A stretch of 64,000 bases of DNA from Opitutus sp. GAS368 (lineage in GTDB: Bacteria > Verrucomicrobiota > Verrucomicrobiia > Opitutales > Opitutaceae), in NCBI GenBank assembly GCA_945874455.1, contig CAMCHO010000001.1, positions 1 through 64,000 on the forward strand, given 5' to 3'. A program made the translations under genes and the position numbers. Under the pieces are notes generated by a model. The model had not been told where the DNA came from. It saw nothing but the letters and a program-made list of their open reading frames with translations, and did no database searches. This document shows, one piece after another, positions 28,236 to 36,637 of this stretch. Numbering within the stretch: position 1 is the first letter of the stretch; each line of letters opens with the position of its first letter.

Positions 28236-29225
28236 ATGCCCACCGCTGAACACCTGATCCTCCGCGAGCTCCTCGCCCGCGATCCCGACTGGGTCTCCGG
28301 TTCCGCACTCGCCACCAAACTCGGCGTCAGCCGCGTCGCCATCTGGCATCACATGGAAAAACTCCGCGCCGCCGGCTTCATCTTCGAGGCGCAACGCGCC
28401 CGCGGCTACCGCATCACCCAAAAACCCTCCGCCGCGCACGCGTCACTCATCGACACCCAACTCAAGGTCCGACCCCGCGGTTTTTCGCTGCTCGTCCTCC
28501 CTGAAACCGACAGCACCAACGACGAAGCTGCCCGTCAACTCGCGGCCGGCCGCCCCGTCCCGTTCGCCATTTTCGCGCATCGCCAGACCAAAGGCCGCGG
28601 CCGCCTCGGTCGCACCTGGCACAGCCAAGCCAACGGCAATCTCTACCTCAGCGTCGCCTTCCGCCCCCGCGTCGCCCCCGATCGCATGGGCGCCTTCACC
28701 CTCTGGATGGGTCTCAACGTCTGCGAACTCCTCGCCAACTTCGCCAGCTTGCAGCCCGGGCTAAAATGGCCCAACGACATCCTCTTCGACGGCCGCAAAG
28801 CCGGCGGCATGCTCACCGAAGCTCGCATCGACGCCGACCAGATCCGCGATCTCGTTTTCGGCCTCGGCCTCAACATCAACAGCCCCTCCGCCGACTGGCC
28901 CGCCGCCCTCGGCGGCCGCGCCATCTCCCTCTCGGAGATCACCGGCACGCACCTCGACTTCAACCGCCTCGCGGCCGCCCTCGTCGGTAGAATTTTACTC
29001 GCCTACCAAAACTTCATCGACGGCAGCTACACCACCTCGTTCGCCGACCTCTGGCACCGCTTCGACGTCCTGCGGGGTCGCTCCATCGCCCTCCTCGAGG
29101 GCGGACGCCGCCACACCGGCACCGTCACCGGCCTCGATGACGAAGGAGCCCTCCTCCTCCGCGACGAAAACGGCCGCACCCAGCGCTACCGCGCCGGCGA
29201 GGTCACCCTCGAAAAACTCGCCTGA
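28236..29225 (+). CDS. birA: Biotin--[acetyl-CoA-carboxylase] ligase with N-terminal HTH (BirA)
   Basis: BirA activates biotin to biotinyl-AMP and transfers it to the biotin carboxyl carrier protein; with its winged helix it can also repress biotin genes. From the ATG at 28236 (329 residues) it has an HTH (GSALATKLGVSRVAIWHHME, about 18-40), the catalytic loop GRGRLGRTWHSQ (GRGRxGR), the core LKWPNDILFDGRKAGGMLTE with the conserved lysines, and the C-terminal SH3-like domain. The frame upstream of 28236 only encodes the Ser/Arg translation of the hexamer repeat. An operator was not identified. Confidence 0.95.
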   Translation: MPTAEHLILRELLARDPDWVSGSALATKLGVSRVAIWHHMEKLRAAGFIFEAQRARGYRITQKPSAAHASLIDTQLKVRPRGFSLLVLPETDSTNDEAARQLAAGRPVPFAIFAHRQTKGRGRLGRTWHSQANGNLYLSVAFRPRVAPDRMGAFTLWMGLNVCELLANFASLQPGLKWPNDILFDGRKAGGMLTEARIDADQIRDLVFGLGLNINSPSADWPAALGGRAISLSEITGTHLDFNRLAAALVGRILLAYQNFIDGSYTTSFADLWHRFDVLRGRSIALLEGGRRHTGTVTGLDDEGALLLRDENGRTQRYRAGEVTLEKLA

Positions 29226-29264
29226 GTTGCGCCCCCGTTCACGAGTAAACGAGGTCACTGGAGG

Positions 29265-29282
29265 CGCGACGCTCCCGTCGCG
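29265..29282. terminator. Seven-bp hairpin downstream of birA
   Basis: CGCGACG-CTCC-CGTCGCG, 40 bases after the birA stop. No T-run follows, so its role as terminator is uncertain. Confidence 0.3.
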
Positions 29283-29448
29283 TTGCCCATTCCGTCCCGC
29301 CCACCGCCCGCCTGGGTTCTCCACCTCCGGAATCCCCGATGCCCGCTGACAGCTGTCCCCAACGTCATCTGAGTTTTTCACTCCTGGTAGCTGCGAGCGT
29401 GAGCGAGTGGTATTTCGACTATCGTCCAAATATCACGAAACGAGGGGC

Positions 29449-29484
29449 GACCCCGTTCGGCTCCCTGACCCCGTTCGGCTCCCC
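29449..29484 (+). repeat. Direct tandem repeat, 2 x 18 bp
   Basis: Two copies of GACCCCGTTCGGCTCCC plus T or C, differing only at the last base. Confidence 0.85.
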
Positions 29485-29687
29485 GGACCGCCCGCGAATC
29501 TTCAATTCCCGAATGAATTTGGCTCGTAGGGTGGGAATAGGCCCGCCACCCTTGAAGCGTAATGGGTCCGCTGCTACACCCGCTCAGCCCTCACGCGATC
29601 CCCCGCGCCGCGGCTTCGTTCAATCAGACGCCAGAGCCGACGGCCCAGGGCGGCTGTGGCTCACCTTGAACGTTGGGTAAAATCATA

Positions 29688-29987
29688 ATGGAGCCCGGAT
29701 TAAAAACCCCCGAGAGATTTCGGACCCTAGGGGTAATTTGGATCTGCTTCGCTCCCATTGCCTTGGCCATGGCGATGATTTCCAAGGTTCGTTCCCCGAC
29801 GACGTATTACGTTCAGCTTGCCTCCTTCTCGTTGGTTGCGCTCGCCGGCCTTGTGTGCGGTATCGGTGCGCTGTCTGATCGCCCTTGGGCGGCGCGGGGG
29901 CTGCTCGTTCTGACCTGGCTCGCGGGAGTATATTTCCTTGGCGCTCCGCTCATCTTGGCCGTTTGGCTGCTTTTCTCGGCGCGATGA
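29688..29987 (+). CDS. Small integral membrane protein, unknown function
   Basis: The 99-residue product starts at ATG 29688; an upstream in-frame TTG at 29673 is possible but less likely. It has three or four hydrophobic segments (around residues 15-33, 41-64, and 70-96) with short charged connectors, and a final FSAR. No family is recognised. It stands alone, with non-coding sequence on both sides; GC content is a little lower than in neighbouring genes. Confidence 0.6.
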   Translation: MEPGLKTPERFRTLGVIWICFAPIALAMAMISKVRSPTTYYVQLASFSLVALAGLVCGIGALSDRPWAARGLLVLTWLAGVYFLGAPLILAVWLLFSAR

Positions 29988-30336
29988 AAAATGAGCTAGG
30001 CGCCAGAGCCAACGACGCCGGTCCTTGCACGCCTTCAACAACGTGAGAATGGCCCGCCGATACCGCTCGCAGACCTCCGGAGCGAGGGACGCTGAAGCGA
30101 GCGTCTCCTTCCATTCCGGAAAATGGATCGCCTCAAAATCCTACGAACCTGACACGGTAACCGGTATGGGCACGACGACGCCCGCCCGCCCACCGCCTTC
30201 TTGGGAAACGCAAAATCCTCACTGAAGAAACCAAATGGATTGCCCATGCGCCGCTTACTGTTCTGCCTCCCGCCATGCAGCCCCACCCAGTAGGGCAATC
30301 GAGTAAGGGTGGTTAACACTGCTCGGCAAAAAATCT
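29988..30336. other. Intergenic region, nothing recognised
   Basis: About 350 bases between two small membrane-protein genes. No supported gene, repeat or terminator was seen. Confidence 0.4.
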
Positions 30337-30576
30337 ATGCGCGAAATGATGATGTATTTGTTCCCTATGATCATTGTCGCCTTCATGTTCTGGGCGATTA
30401 CGAATGCGATCCGCACCCAAAAGAAAAGCGCGGCGCGTCTTCAAGGGTTGTCAAAAAGCAACGATCAAAAATTTGGCGATGCGCTCGAAGTATCCAAGCG
30501 TCAGCTCGCAGTGGCCGAGCAGATGCTGGAAGAATTGCGATCGATTCGCCGCCAGCTCGAGCACAAAGACAAATGA
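30337..30576 (+). CDS. Small single-pass membrane protein with coiled coil
   Basis: The 79-residue product has one hydrophobic N-terminal helix (LFPMIIVAFMFWAITNAI, residues 8-25), then a basic stretch and an amphipathic coiled-coil region (about 45-79) rich in Leu, Glu and Arg. The layout resembles PspB of the phage-shock system (N-terminal anchor plus coiled coil), but no sequence-specific motif confirms that. Upstream of the ATG there is no strong ribosome binding site. Function unknown. Confidence 0.6.
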   Translation: MREMMMYLFPMIIVAFMFWAITNAIRTQKKSAARLQGLSKSNDQKFGDALEVSKRQLAVAEQMLEELRSIRRQLEHKDK

Positions 30577-30907
30577 GCTCGTCAGACGGAAAGAAGCCGA
30601 ACCAGAGCGGCTACAGACAACCTCCGGGGCTTCGTCCCTTCGGTGTCTGAGCCGCAGCGGTCGGTAGAGACGAGGCCCCCGGACCAAAGTCCCGCGCACG
30701 TCTTCAGCTCGCAGCTCAGTTTTCTGGCGCTCACGCATGGACAGGAAACCTACGCCCTGTGACCCGGGATTTCCCTCCCGCAGGTTTGCGGCGGTTTCCC
30801 GAAAACTCATCTGCGCTCAGCTTCCCCACCTCAAAGTTGAGCATTGAGCGCGCGGAACTGACTCGCGAGAGTTACGTCTGTCTCTCGTCTCATCTGCCAA
30901 CGATTCC
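30577..30907. other. Intergenic region before the ABC cluster
   Basis: 331 bases with no supported gene. It probably contains the promoter of the GldA/F/G-like cluster, which I could not place by eye. Confidence 0.4.
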
Positions 30908-31915
30908 ATGTCCGCACCTGCCACCGCGCTCCAGCCGCTCGCCATCGAAGTCTCCCACCTCGTAAAAACCTACGCTGGGGTCACTGCGGTCGCAGATATC
31001 AGTTTCACCGTGGCGCGCGGCGAAATCATCGGATTCCTCGGCCCCAACGGTGCCGGTAAATCGACCACCATGCGCATCCTCACCGGTTACCTGCCGGCGA
31101 CGTCCGGCAGTGTCCGTATCTGCGGCCTGTCCGTCGCTCACCAACCCGATGAGATCAAACGCAAGATCGGCTACATGCCGGAAAACAATCCGCTCCCGGA
31201 AGACATGCGCGTCTCGGAGTATCTCTATTTTCGCGGCCGCCTCAAAGAGGTCTCCCGCCGCAAACTCGGGCCGCGCATCGACGAAGTCCTCGAGCTCTGC
31301 GACCTGAAACGAGTCCGGCACAAAATCATCGGCCAACTTTCCAAAGGCTACCGCCAACGCGTCGGCATCGCCGAAGCCATCCTCGCCGAGCCTCCCGTCA
31401 TTATCATGGACGAGCCCACCATCGGCCTCGATCCGCATCAAATCCTCATCGTCCGCGATCTCATCGCCAGCCTCCGCGGCCGCATGACCGTCATCATCTC
31501 CTCGCATATCCTCCCCGAGATCGAAATGACCTGCGACCGCGTCCTGATCATCAACCAAGGCCGCGTCGTCGCCAAAGGCACGCCAACTGATCTCCGCCGC
31601 GAAGTCCTCGGTGGCTCCCACTACCAACTTGAAGTGGCGGGCGACCTCACGTCGCTGCCGGCTCACCTCGCCCTCGTCGAACCGACCCTCACAGTCACCG
31701 CGCAGACCGAACCCGACGCCGCCGGCTTCCGCTCGGTCAGCCTCTCCACCGACCGCGTGGACGAAATCGGCGAGCCTCTCCTGCGCGCCCTCCTCGCGCA
31801 AAACGTACGCGTGCGTTCACTCAGCCGCGTGCACTCGACCCTCGAAGACGTTTTTCTCGCCGCTACTCGCCGCAGCTGGGATGCCATCGCCGCGCCCAAG
31901 CCCGCGGCGAAATGA
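30908..31915 (+). CDS. ABC transporter ATP-binding protein, GldA-like
   Basis: ATPase subunit of an ABC system of the GldA/NatA type. The 335-residue product has Walker A GPNGAGKST (about 46-54), the signature LSKGYRQRVGIA, Walker B VIIMDEPTIGLDP and the H-loop IISSHILPE. The C-terminal ~100 residues form the regulatory extension seen in this group. It is followed by a GldF-like permease and GldG-like protein, so it probably powers an envelope-associated complex. Such clusters occur widely outside gliding bacteria, so gliding cannot be assumed. Confidence 0.92.
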   Translation: MSAPATALQPLAIEVSHLVKTYAGVTAVADISFTVARGEIIGFLGPNGAGKSTTMRILTGYLPATSGSVRICGLSVAHQPDEIKRKIGYMPENNPLPEDMRVSEYLYFRGRLKEVSRRKLGPRIDEVLELCDLKRVRHKIIGQLSKGYRQRVGIAEAILAEPPVIIMDEPTIGLDPHQILIVRDLIASLRGRMTVIISSHILPEIEMTCDRVLIINQGRVVAKGTPTDLRREVLGGSHYQLEVAGDLTSLPAHLALVEPTLTVTAQTEPDAAGFRSVSLSTDRVDEIGEPLLRALLAQNVRVRSLSRVHSTLEDVFLAATRRSWDAIAAPKPAAK

Positions 31916-31933
31916 CCGCAGGCCCTATGTCTC

Positions 31934-32084
31934 ATGACCAATGATCATCGCTCGCATTCAATTCTCAACCGTCCCTCCCATTCCGGCCGGGCACCTTCGC
32001 ACGCAGTCGCCCGCCCAACCGCGCGCCTCCGCCATTACTCATTAGTCATTAGTCATTAGACATTGGTCATCGGTCATTGGTCAT
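31934..32084. repeat. Inverted repeat arms with 7-bp tandem words in the intergenic gap
   Basis: An 11-bp perfect inverted repeat (ATGACCAATGA at 31934-31944; TCATTGGTCAT at 32074-32084) flanks the gap. The right part (about 32036-32084) consists of consecutive heptamers of the form CATTAGT/CATTGGT, ending seven bases before the permease GTG start. Confidence 0.8.
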
Positions 32085-32090
32085 TTCCTC

Positions 32091-32852
32091 GTGAAACACT
32101 ACCTCACTCTCCTCAGTCACGAAGTCCGCATGTTGCTCGTCAACCCGAGCACCTACATCGCGGCCGTAATGTTTCTCGGCGTCATGGGTTTTATGTTCAC
32201 CGGCATCCTTGAAAGCTACAGTAAGACCCCGCAGGACACCTCACCCGCCCAGGTTTTCTTTTCCATCTTCTGGTTCCCCGTCCTCTTCATCGTCCCGCTC
32301 CTCACCATGAAGTGCCTCGCAGAAGAACGCCGCCTCGGGACGATTGAAACCCTCCTCACCACTCCCGTGACGACCACCGAAGTCGTCCTCGCCAAATACT
32401 CCGCCGCCTACCTCCTGTACGTTTCGCTCTGGGCCTCAACCGGCGGATTTTTTTACATCCTGAAAAAATTCGCTGGCGACTCCCGCTTCCTCGACTCGGG
32501 CCCCTTGATCGGCGGCTACCTCTTCGTCGCCGTATCCGGTCTGCTCTTCATTGCCGTCGGCGTCTTCGCGAGCTCCCTCTCCCGCAACCAATCCGTCGCC
32601 GGTATCCTCTGCTTCGCAATGCTCGCCGGTTTGATCGTCGGGGTCCGTTTTCTCGCTGATGCCACGTGGCTCAACCGCGATATTTTCACCCTGGCCAAGT
32701 CCGCCGTCGACTACGCGCAAATCTTTTCCCACTACGAAGACTTCACGCGCGGAGTCATCGACGCCCGCCAGATACTGTTCTACTTCAGCGGCACCGTCCT
32801 CGCCCTCATCTTCAGCATCCTCGGCGTCGAAGCCAAACTGCTGCATTCATAA
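32091..32852 (+). CDS. ABC transporter permease, GldF-like
   Basis: The 253-residue product has six predicted membrane segments and matches the ABC-2-type permeases of GldF type: LLSHEVRMLLVNPSTYIAAV at the N-terminus, then FWFPVLFIVPLLTMKCLAEE with the following RRLGTIETLLTTPVT motif, which contacts the ATPase. The start is GTG at 32091, directly after a tandem heptamer repeat. It belongs to the same transcription unit as the ATPase gene, 175 nt upstream. Confidence 0.9.
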   Translation: MKHYLTLLSHEVRMLLVNPSTYIAAVMFLGVMGFMFTGILESYSKTPQDTSPAQVFFSIFWFPVLFIVPLLTMKCLAEERRLGTIETLLTTPVTTTEVVLAKYSAAYLLYVSLWASTGGFFYILKKFAGDSRFLDSGPLIGGYLFVAVSGLLFIAVGVFASSLSRNQSVAGILCFAMLAGLIVGVRFLADATWLNRDIFTLAKSAVDYAQIFSHYEDFTRGVIDARQILFYFSGTVLALIFSILGVEAKLLHS

Positions 32853-32967
32853 GTTGAAAGCGGAGCGTTGAGTGTTGAGAGACCGAACCCAATCATATCT
32901 GCCACAGCACTCCATGCCCACCGATTGCCAACGCCTGACGCTCCACGCTCCACGCTCAGCCCTCAAC
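32853..32967. repeat. Imperfect inverted repeat of tandem words in the gap after the permease gene
   Basis: The left arm (32853-32881) is made of GTTGAGxG-type words and the right arm (32939-32967) of CGCTCCA-type words; the arms match at about 21 of 29 positions when one is reversed and complemented. Confidence 0.65.
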
Positions 32968-32982
32968 TAACTCCGCTCCGCC

Positions 32983-34461
32983 TTGTCCTCCCCCGACAGC
33001 TTCCGTACCGCCCGCTGGATCCGCACCATCAATCTCGTGCTGCAGGCCGTGCTCTTCCTCACGCTCTTCGGCGGTTTGAACTACCTCGCCCGCAACCTCC
33101 ACTGGCGCCGCGACCTCACCCAACATCGCAGTTTCTCCCTCTCGCCCGAGACCCTCTCCTACCTCCGGCAACTCGACCGGCCTGTGCAAATCGTCGCCAC
33201 CGTCGGCGACGACCATGAGAACACTCAGGTCCGTGGCCTGCTCCGCGAATACGCCAACGCCAGCGACGCCTATCCCGCCGGGAAGATCACCGTCAAATAC
33301 CTCGACGTTTATCAAAACCGCCGCGAAGCCGAAGCCCTCGGCCTCGAACAGTCTGACGTGGTGCTCCTCGTCTGCGGCGAAAACCGCCGCGCCGTACCCC
33401 TCGCCGAACTCTATCGGTACAAGGATCAACAGCGCGCCGCCTTCCTCGGCGAACAGGCCATCACCGCCGCCCTCCTTGATGTGTCCAGTCCCGCCCGCAA
33501 GAAAATCTACTTCCTCGCCGGCCACGGCGAACTCCGCCCCGATGAACCCGACGGCAACCGCGGCCTCACCGTCGCGCGCGATCAACTCCGCGTCCGGAAC
33601 TTCGAAGTCGACGGCCTCGACCTCGCGGTCAGCCGCAAGATTCCCGCCGATGCCGCTCTCCTCATCGCAGTCGCACCGCAAAGCCGCTACACCCCCGCCG
33701 AGCAGGAACTCCTCCGTGAATACCTCCGGGCCCAGGCCGGCCGGCTCCTCCTCTTCCTCGCTCCCGGCTACGCCCACGGCCTCGAAGACCTCTTGCTCGA
33801 CTGGGGCGTCCTCGTCGACGACGACCTCGTGTTCGACACCGGCCCCGAGAACGTCAGCGACAGCGGCGAGCTGGTCATTCTCGCCTTCGACAAGACCCAC
33901 CCCATCACCCAGACGCTGATCAATTATCAATTCAAACTCTTGCTCGGCCGCACCCGCACCGTGCGCCCCGACCCCGGTCGCACCACCGGCACTAGCCTCA
34001 ACACGGTGACCGTCGCCGCCACCTCGACGTCCGCTTGGGGCGAGGTCAGCTACCGCGACCTCAGCCAGCTCCCCCGCTTCAACCGCGGCATCGACATCAG
34101 TCCCCTCCCCGGCATGGACCCCGCCAACCGCCTCGGCGTCATCGTTGCCTCCGAGCGTCTCGCCGTCCGCGACAACCTGCCGTTCAGCGTCCGCGGCGGT
34201 CGCCTCGTCGCGTTCGGCAGTGGCGATCTCCCCGTGAACAACCGCATCGTCAACGCCGGCAATCTGAATATTTTCCTCAACGCCGTGAATTGGACCGTCG
34301 ACCGCGACACCCAGCTCAACGTCCCCGCCCGCCCCATCGAGCGCTTCCAGCTCTCCCTCAGCGCCGAGGTGTTCTTGAAACTTCGCTACGCCCTCCTCTT
34401 CGTCCTCCCCGGCCTCGCCGCCGTCCTCGGCCTCGCCGTCTATTGGGCGAGGCGGCGCTGA
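32983..34461 (+). CDS. GldG-like ABC-transporter auxiliary membrane protein
   Basis: The 492-residue product has an N-terminal membrane anchor (NLVLQAVLFLTLFGGLNYLA, about 15-35), a periplasmic GldG/ABC_transp_aux domain (RSFSLSPETLSYLRQLDRP; later YFLAGHGELRP and LLLFLAPGYAHGLEDLLLDWG) and a C-terminal membrane helix. It starts with TTG at 32983; no better start is seen. In Bacteroidota GldG works with GldA and GldF; here the same three-gene order is kept. The role in this organism is unknown. Confidence 0.87.
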   Translation: MSSPDSFRTARWIRTINLVLQAVLFLTLFGGLNYLARNLHWRRDLTQHRSFSLSPETLSYLRQLDRPVQIVATVGDDHENTQVRGLLREYANASDAYPAGKITVKYLDVYQNRREAEALGLEQSDVVLLVCGENRRAVPLAELYRYKDQQRAAFLGEQAITAALLDVSSPARKKIYFLAGHGELRPDEPDGNRGLTVARDQLRVRNFEVDGLDLAVSRKIPADAALLIAVAPQSRYTPAEQELLREYLRAQAGRLLLFLAPGYAHGLEDLLLDWGVLVDDDLVFDTGPENVSDSGELVILAFDKTHPITQTLINYQFKLLLGRTRTVRPDPGRTTGTSLNTVTVAATSTSAWGEVSYRDLSQLPRFNRGIDISPLPGMDPANRLGVIVASERLAVRDNLPFSVRGGRLVAFGSGDLPVNNRIVNAGNLNIFLNAVNWTVDRDTQLNVPARPIERFQLSLSAEVFLKLRYALLFVLPGLAAVLGLAVYWARRR

Positions 34462-34538
34462 GGCGCACCGCGCGCCCGTGGCAGTAAGCAGCTCAAGTCG
34501 CAGAAAAACCCAACGCCCCCGACTCGCGCCGCCCGGTC

Positions 34539-34567
34539 CTTAAACTTAAACTTCCGACTTAAACTTT
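34539..34567 (+). repeat. Short tandem words (CTTAAA type) before the DUF4340 gene
   Basis: Three or four copies of ACTTAAA-like words, one interrupted, ending 5 bases before the next ATG. It is of the same kind as the repeats in the two preceding gaps. Confidence 0.65.
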
Positions 34568-34571
34568 TTGT

Positions 34572-36602
34572 ATGCGCACCAAAGTCACGCTCGTCCTCAT
34601 CTTCCTGAACGTCGCGCTGTTCTTTTTTATCTTCAAACTCGAGCGCCTGTGGCTGACGGAACCTCGCGCCCGCGACGCCCGCAGCCGCGTGCTCGGCCCC
34701 GAAGCCGCCGACATCCGCACCCTGGAAGTCACCAGCACCGCCCCAGGCGGCTCGTTCGCCCTCGCCCGTCGCGGCGACACGTGGTGGCTCACCAAACCCC
34801 TCGAGTGGCCCGCCAATCCCCACGCCGTCAGCAGCATCATTCACGAGCTCCAGCTCCTCGAAAACGTTTCCAGCTTCAGCGCCAAGGATCTCGCGAGTAA
34901 CAGCATGTCCCTCGCCGACTACGGCCTCGACCGCCCCAAACTCACCGTCTCCTTCGCGTCCGGCGACCCGCTCGCAACGCTCACCCCGCAGCTCTCCACT
35001 ACTCTGCGCATCGGCGATGCCACCAATATCGGCAATCGCCTGTACGTGCTTTCCCCCGACGGCGAACGCATCCACGTCGTCGCCCGTGGTCTCGCCGACA
35101 GCCTTTCGCTCGGCCTCGATAAACTCCGCGCCGACACCCTCCTCACAGTGCCCGTCTACGAAGCGCACGGGCTCCTCGTGCAATCGAGCGCCGTACGCCT
35201 CCGCATCCGCCGCGAGAACAACCGCTGGCTCTTCGACACCATCATCAACAACGCGCGCGCCAGCAAAACTGCCATCGATCTCGCAATCGCCGGCCTCAAT
35301 AACCTCCGCGTCAAATCCTTCAGCCCCGCCACCCCGCCAGCGATTCTCCCCGCAACCACCCCCTCGCTCCGCATCAGCCTCGAGGGCACCAACCGTCGCG
35401 AAACCCTCCTCCTCGGCGAACCCGTTCCCCCGACCGGCTCGCCCCCTCCGAACCTCCCACCCTCAACCCTCAACGCTCCACTTCCGCCAGACCTGTCCGC
35501 GTCCGTCGAATACTACGCCCAGCTCGAAGGCCGCGCGGCCCTCTTCACGGTCGCCGTGCCTTCAGCCCTCGTCGAAACCCTGCGCAACGCCCAAGTCAGC
35601 CTCCGCGAAAAACGCCTCCTCGAATTCGAACTCCCGAGCGTCACCGCCGTTGCCCTCACCGCTCCCAACCAGCCGCCGCTCACCCTGCAACGTATTGACG
35701 CCGGCACCACCACCGCCGACGCCCCTTGGCAAATCGTCCGCCGCGGGGCCCCAGCATCCGGACCCCAGACGCTCCCGGCCGATCGCGCCGTCGTCCAACG
35801 CTTGCTCGAACAGCTCAGCCTCCTCGCCGCCAAAGCTACCGGTGGTTTCATGAGTGACGCGCCCACCAATGCCGACTTGGAAAAATGGGGCTTCAACCGC
35901 CCCGAGCGCGAAGTGATTTTGACCCTCGCCAGCGCCGGCGCGCCTTCCCTGAACGGCCAACCCGCTAAACTCAACCCGTCCTCCACCGTCACGCTCCAAC
36001 TCGGCACCGACGCCCAAGGCGCCCTCTACGCCCGACTCGATCCGCTCACCAACCCCAAGGGCTCCATCTACGCCGTCGACTTCGACCTCGCCCGCGAACT
36101 TTCCTTCACCCCCCGCGACTGGCGCGAACGCCAACTCCCCGCCCTCCCTCCCACCGCTACGATCACGGCCCTCACCCTCACCTCGACTCAAGCCGACGCT
36201 GCTCCGCTCTACACCCACAAGCTCGCCGCCAACGAATCCTGGCCCACCGTGTTCGCCGCCGAGCCCGTCGCGAAAAAATCCGCCCTCGAGGTGCTCGTCG
36301 CTCAACTCCGCACGCCGCGCGCCAAACGCTATGTTCAAGACACCTTCACCGAGCGCGTCACCGTCGCCGGCGATGACCGGCCCTGGAGCTACAAACTCGA
36401 AGCGACCGTATCGCTCCCGGGCGGCACAGGCGGCGAGCAGACGAGCACCCGGACGATTTTATTTAGCGAACGCGTCGGCGGCGCCCAGCAACTCGCCGGC
36501 TCCAAGGAATTCGAGGCCGTCTTCGAAATCGAACAAACCCTCCTCGATGCGCTCTGGGCCTTGACCTACGGCCCCCGCGACCCCGGCGCGCCCCCCAAGT
36601 AG
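34572..36602 (+). CDS. DUF4340 domain-containing membrane-anchored protein
   Basis: The 676-residue product has an N-terminal anchor (VTLVLIFLNVALFFFIFKLE, about 4-23) and a large extracytoplasmic part with the DUF4340 pattern: WWLTKPLEWPANPHAVSSII followed by LASNSMSLADYGLDRPKLTV, repeated in diverged form later (LEKWGFNRPEREVILTLASA). DUF4340 proteins usually accompany GldF/GldG-like genes, as here. Function unknown; a scaffold role for the ABC complex is an inference. Confidence 0.85.
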   Translation: MRTKVTLVLIFLNVALFFFIFKLERLWLTEPRARDARSRVLGPEAADIRTLEVTSTAPGGSFALARRGDTWWLTKPLEWPANPHAVSSIIHELQLLENVSSFSAKDLASNSMSLADYGLDRPKLTVSFASGDPLATLTPQLSTTLRIGDATNIGNRLYVLSPDGERIHVVARGLADSLSLGLDKLRADTLLTVPVYEAHGLLVQSSAVRLRIRRENNRWLFDTIINNARASKTAIDLAIAGLNNLRVKSFSPATPPAILPATTPSLRISLEGTNRRETLLLGEPVPPTGSPPPNLPPSTLNAPLPPDLSASVEYYAQLEGRAALFTVAVPSALVETLRNAQVSLREKRLLEFELPSVTAVALTAPNQPPLTLQRIDAGTTTADAPWQIVRRGAPASGPQTLPADRAVVQRLLEQLSLLAAKATGGFMSDAPTNADLEKWGFNRPEREVILTLASAGAPSLNGQPAKLNPSSTVTLQLGTDAQGALYARLDPLTNPKGSIYAVDFDLARELSFTPRDWRERQLPALPPTATITALTLTSTQADAAPLYTHKLAANESWPTVFAAEPVAKKSALEVLVAQLRTPRAKRYVQDTFTERVTVAGDDRPWSYKLEATVSLPGGTGGEQTSTRTILFSERVGGAQQLAGSKEFEAVFEIEQTLLDALWALTYGPRDPGAPPK

Positions 36603-36620
36603 GGCGGACTTCAGTCCGCC
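36603..36620. repeat. Short perfect hairpin with TTCA loop
   Basis: GGCGGAC-TTCA-GTCCGCC in the 35-bp gap between the DUF4340 and AsmA-like genes. It shares its loop with the hairpin at 27685-27698. Confidence 0.6.
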
Positions 36621-36637
36621 TTCCGCCGCCGCCCCCC

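Larger units (their letters stand above)
29226..29687. other. Intergenic region, no convincing gene
   Basis: These 462 bases contain a short hairpin (29265-29282) and an 18-bp direct repeat (29449-29484). The reading frames present have poor codon use and no recognisable start. Confidence 0.5.

Noticed and set aside
29339..29680. A 113-codon plus-strand frame
   Set aside because: No family, poor codon use, and it spans the 18-bp tandem repeat; probably non-coding.
32036..32084. Possible CRISPR-like repeat cluster
   Set aside because: Units are 7 bp without spacers; it is a simple tandem repeat.
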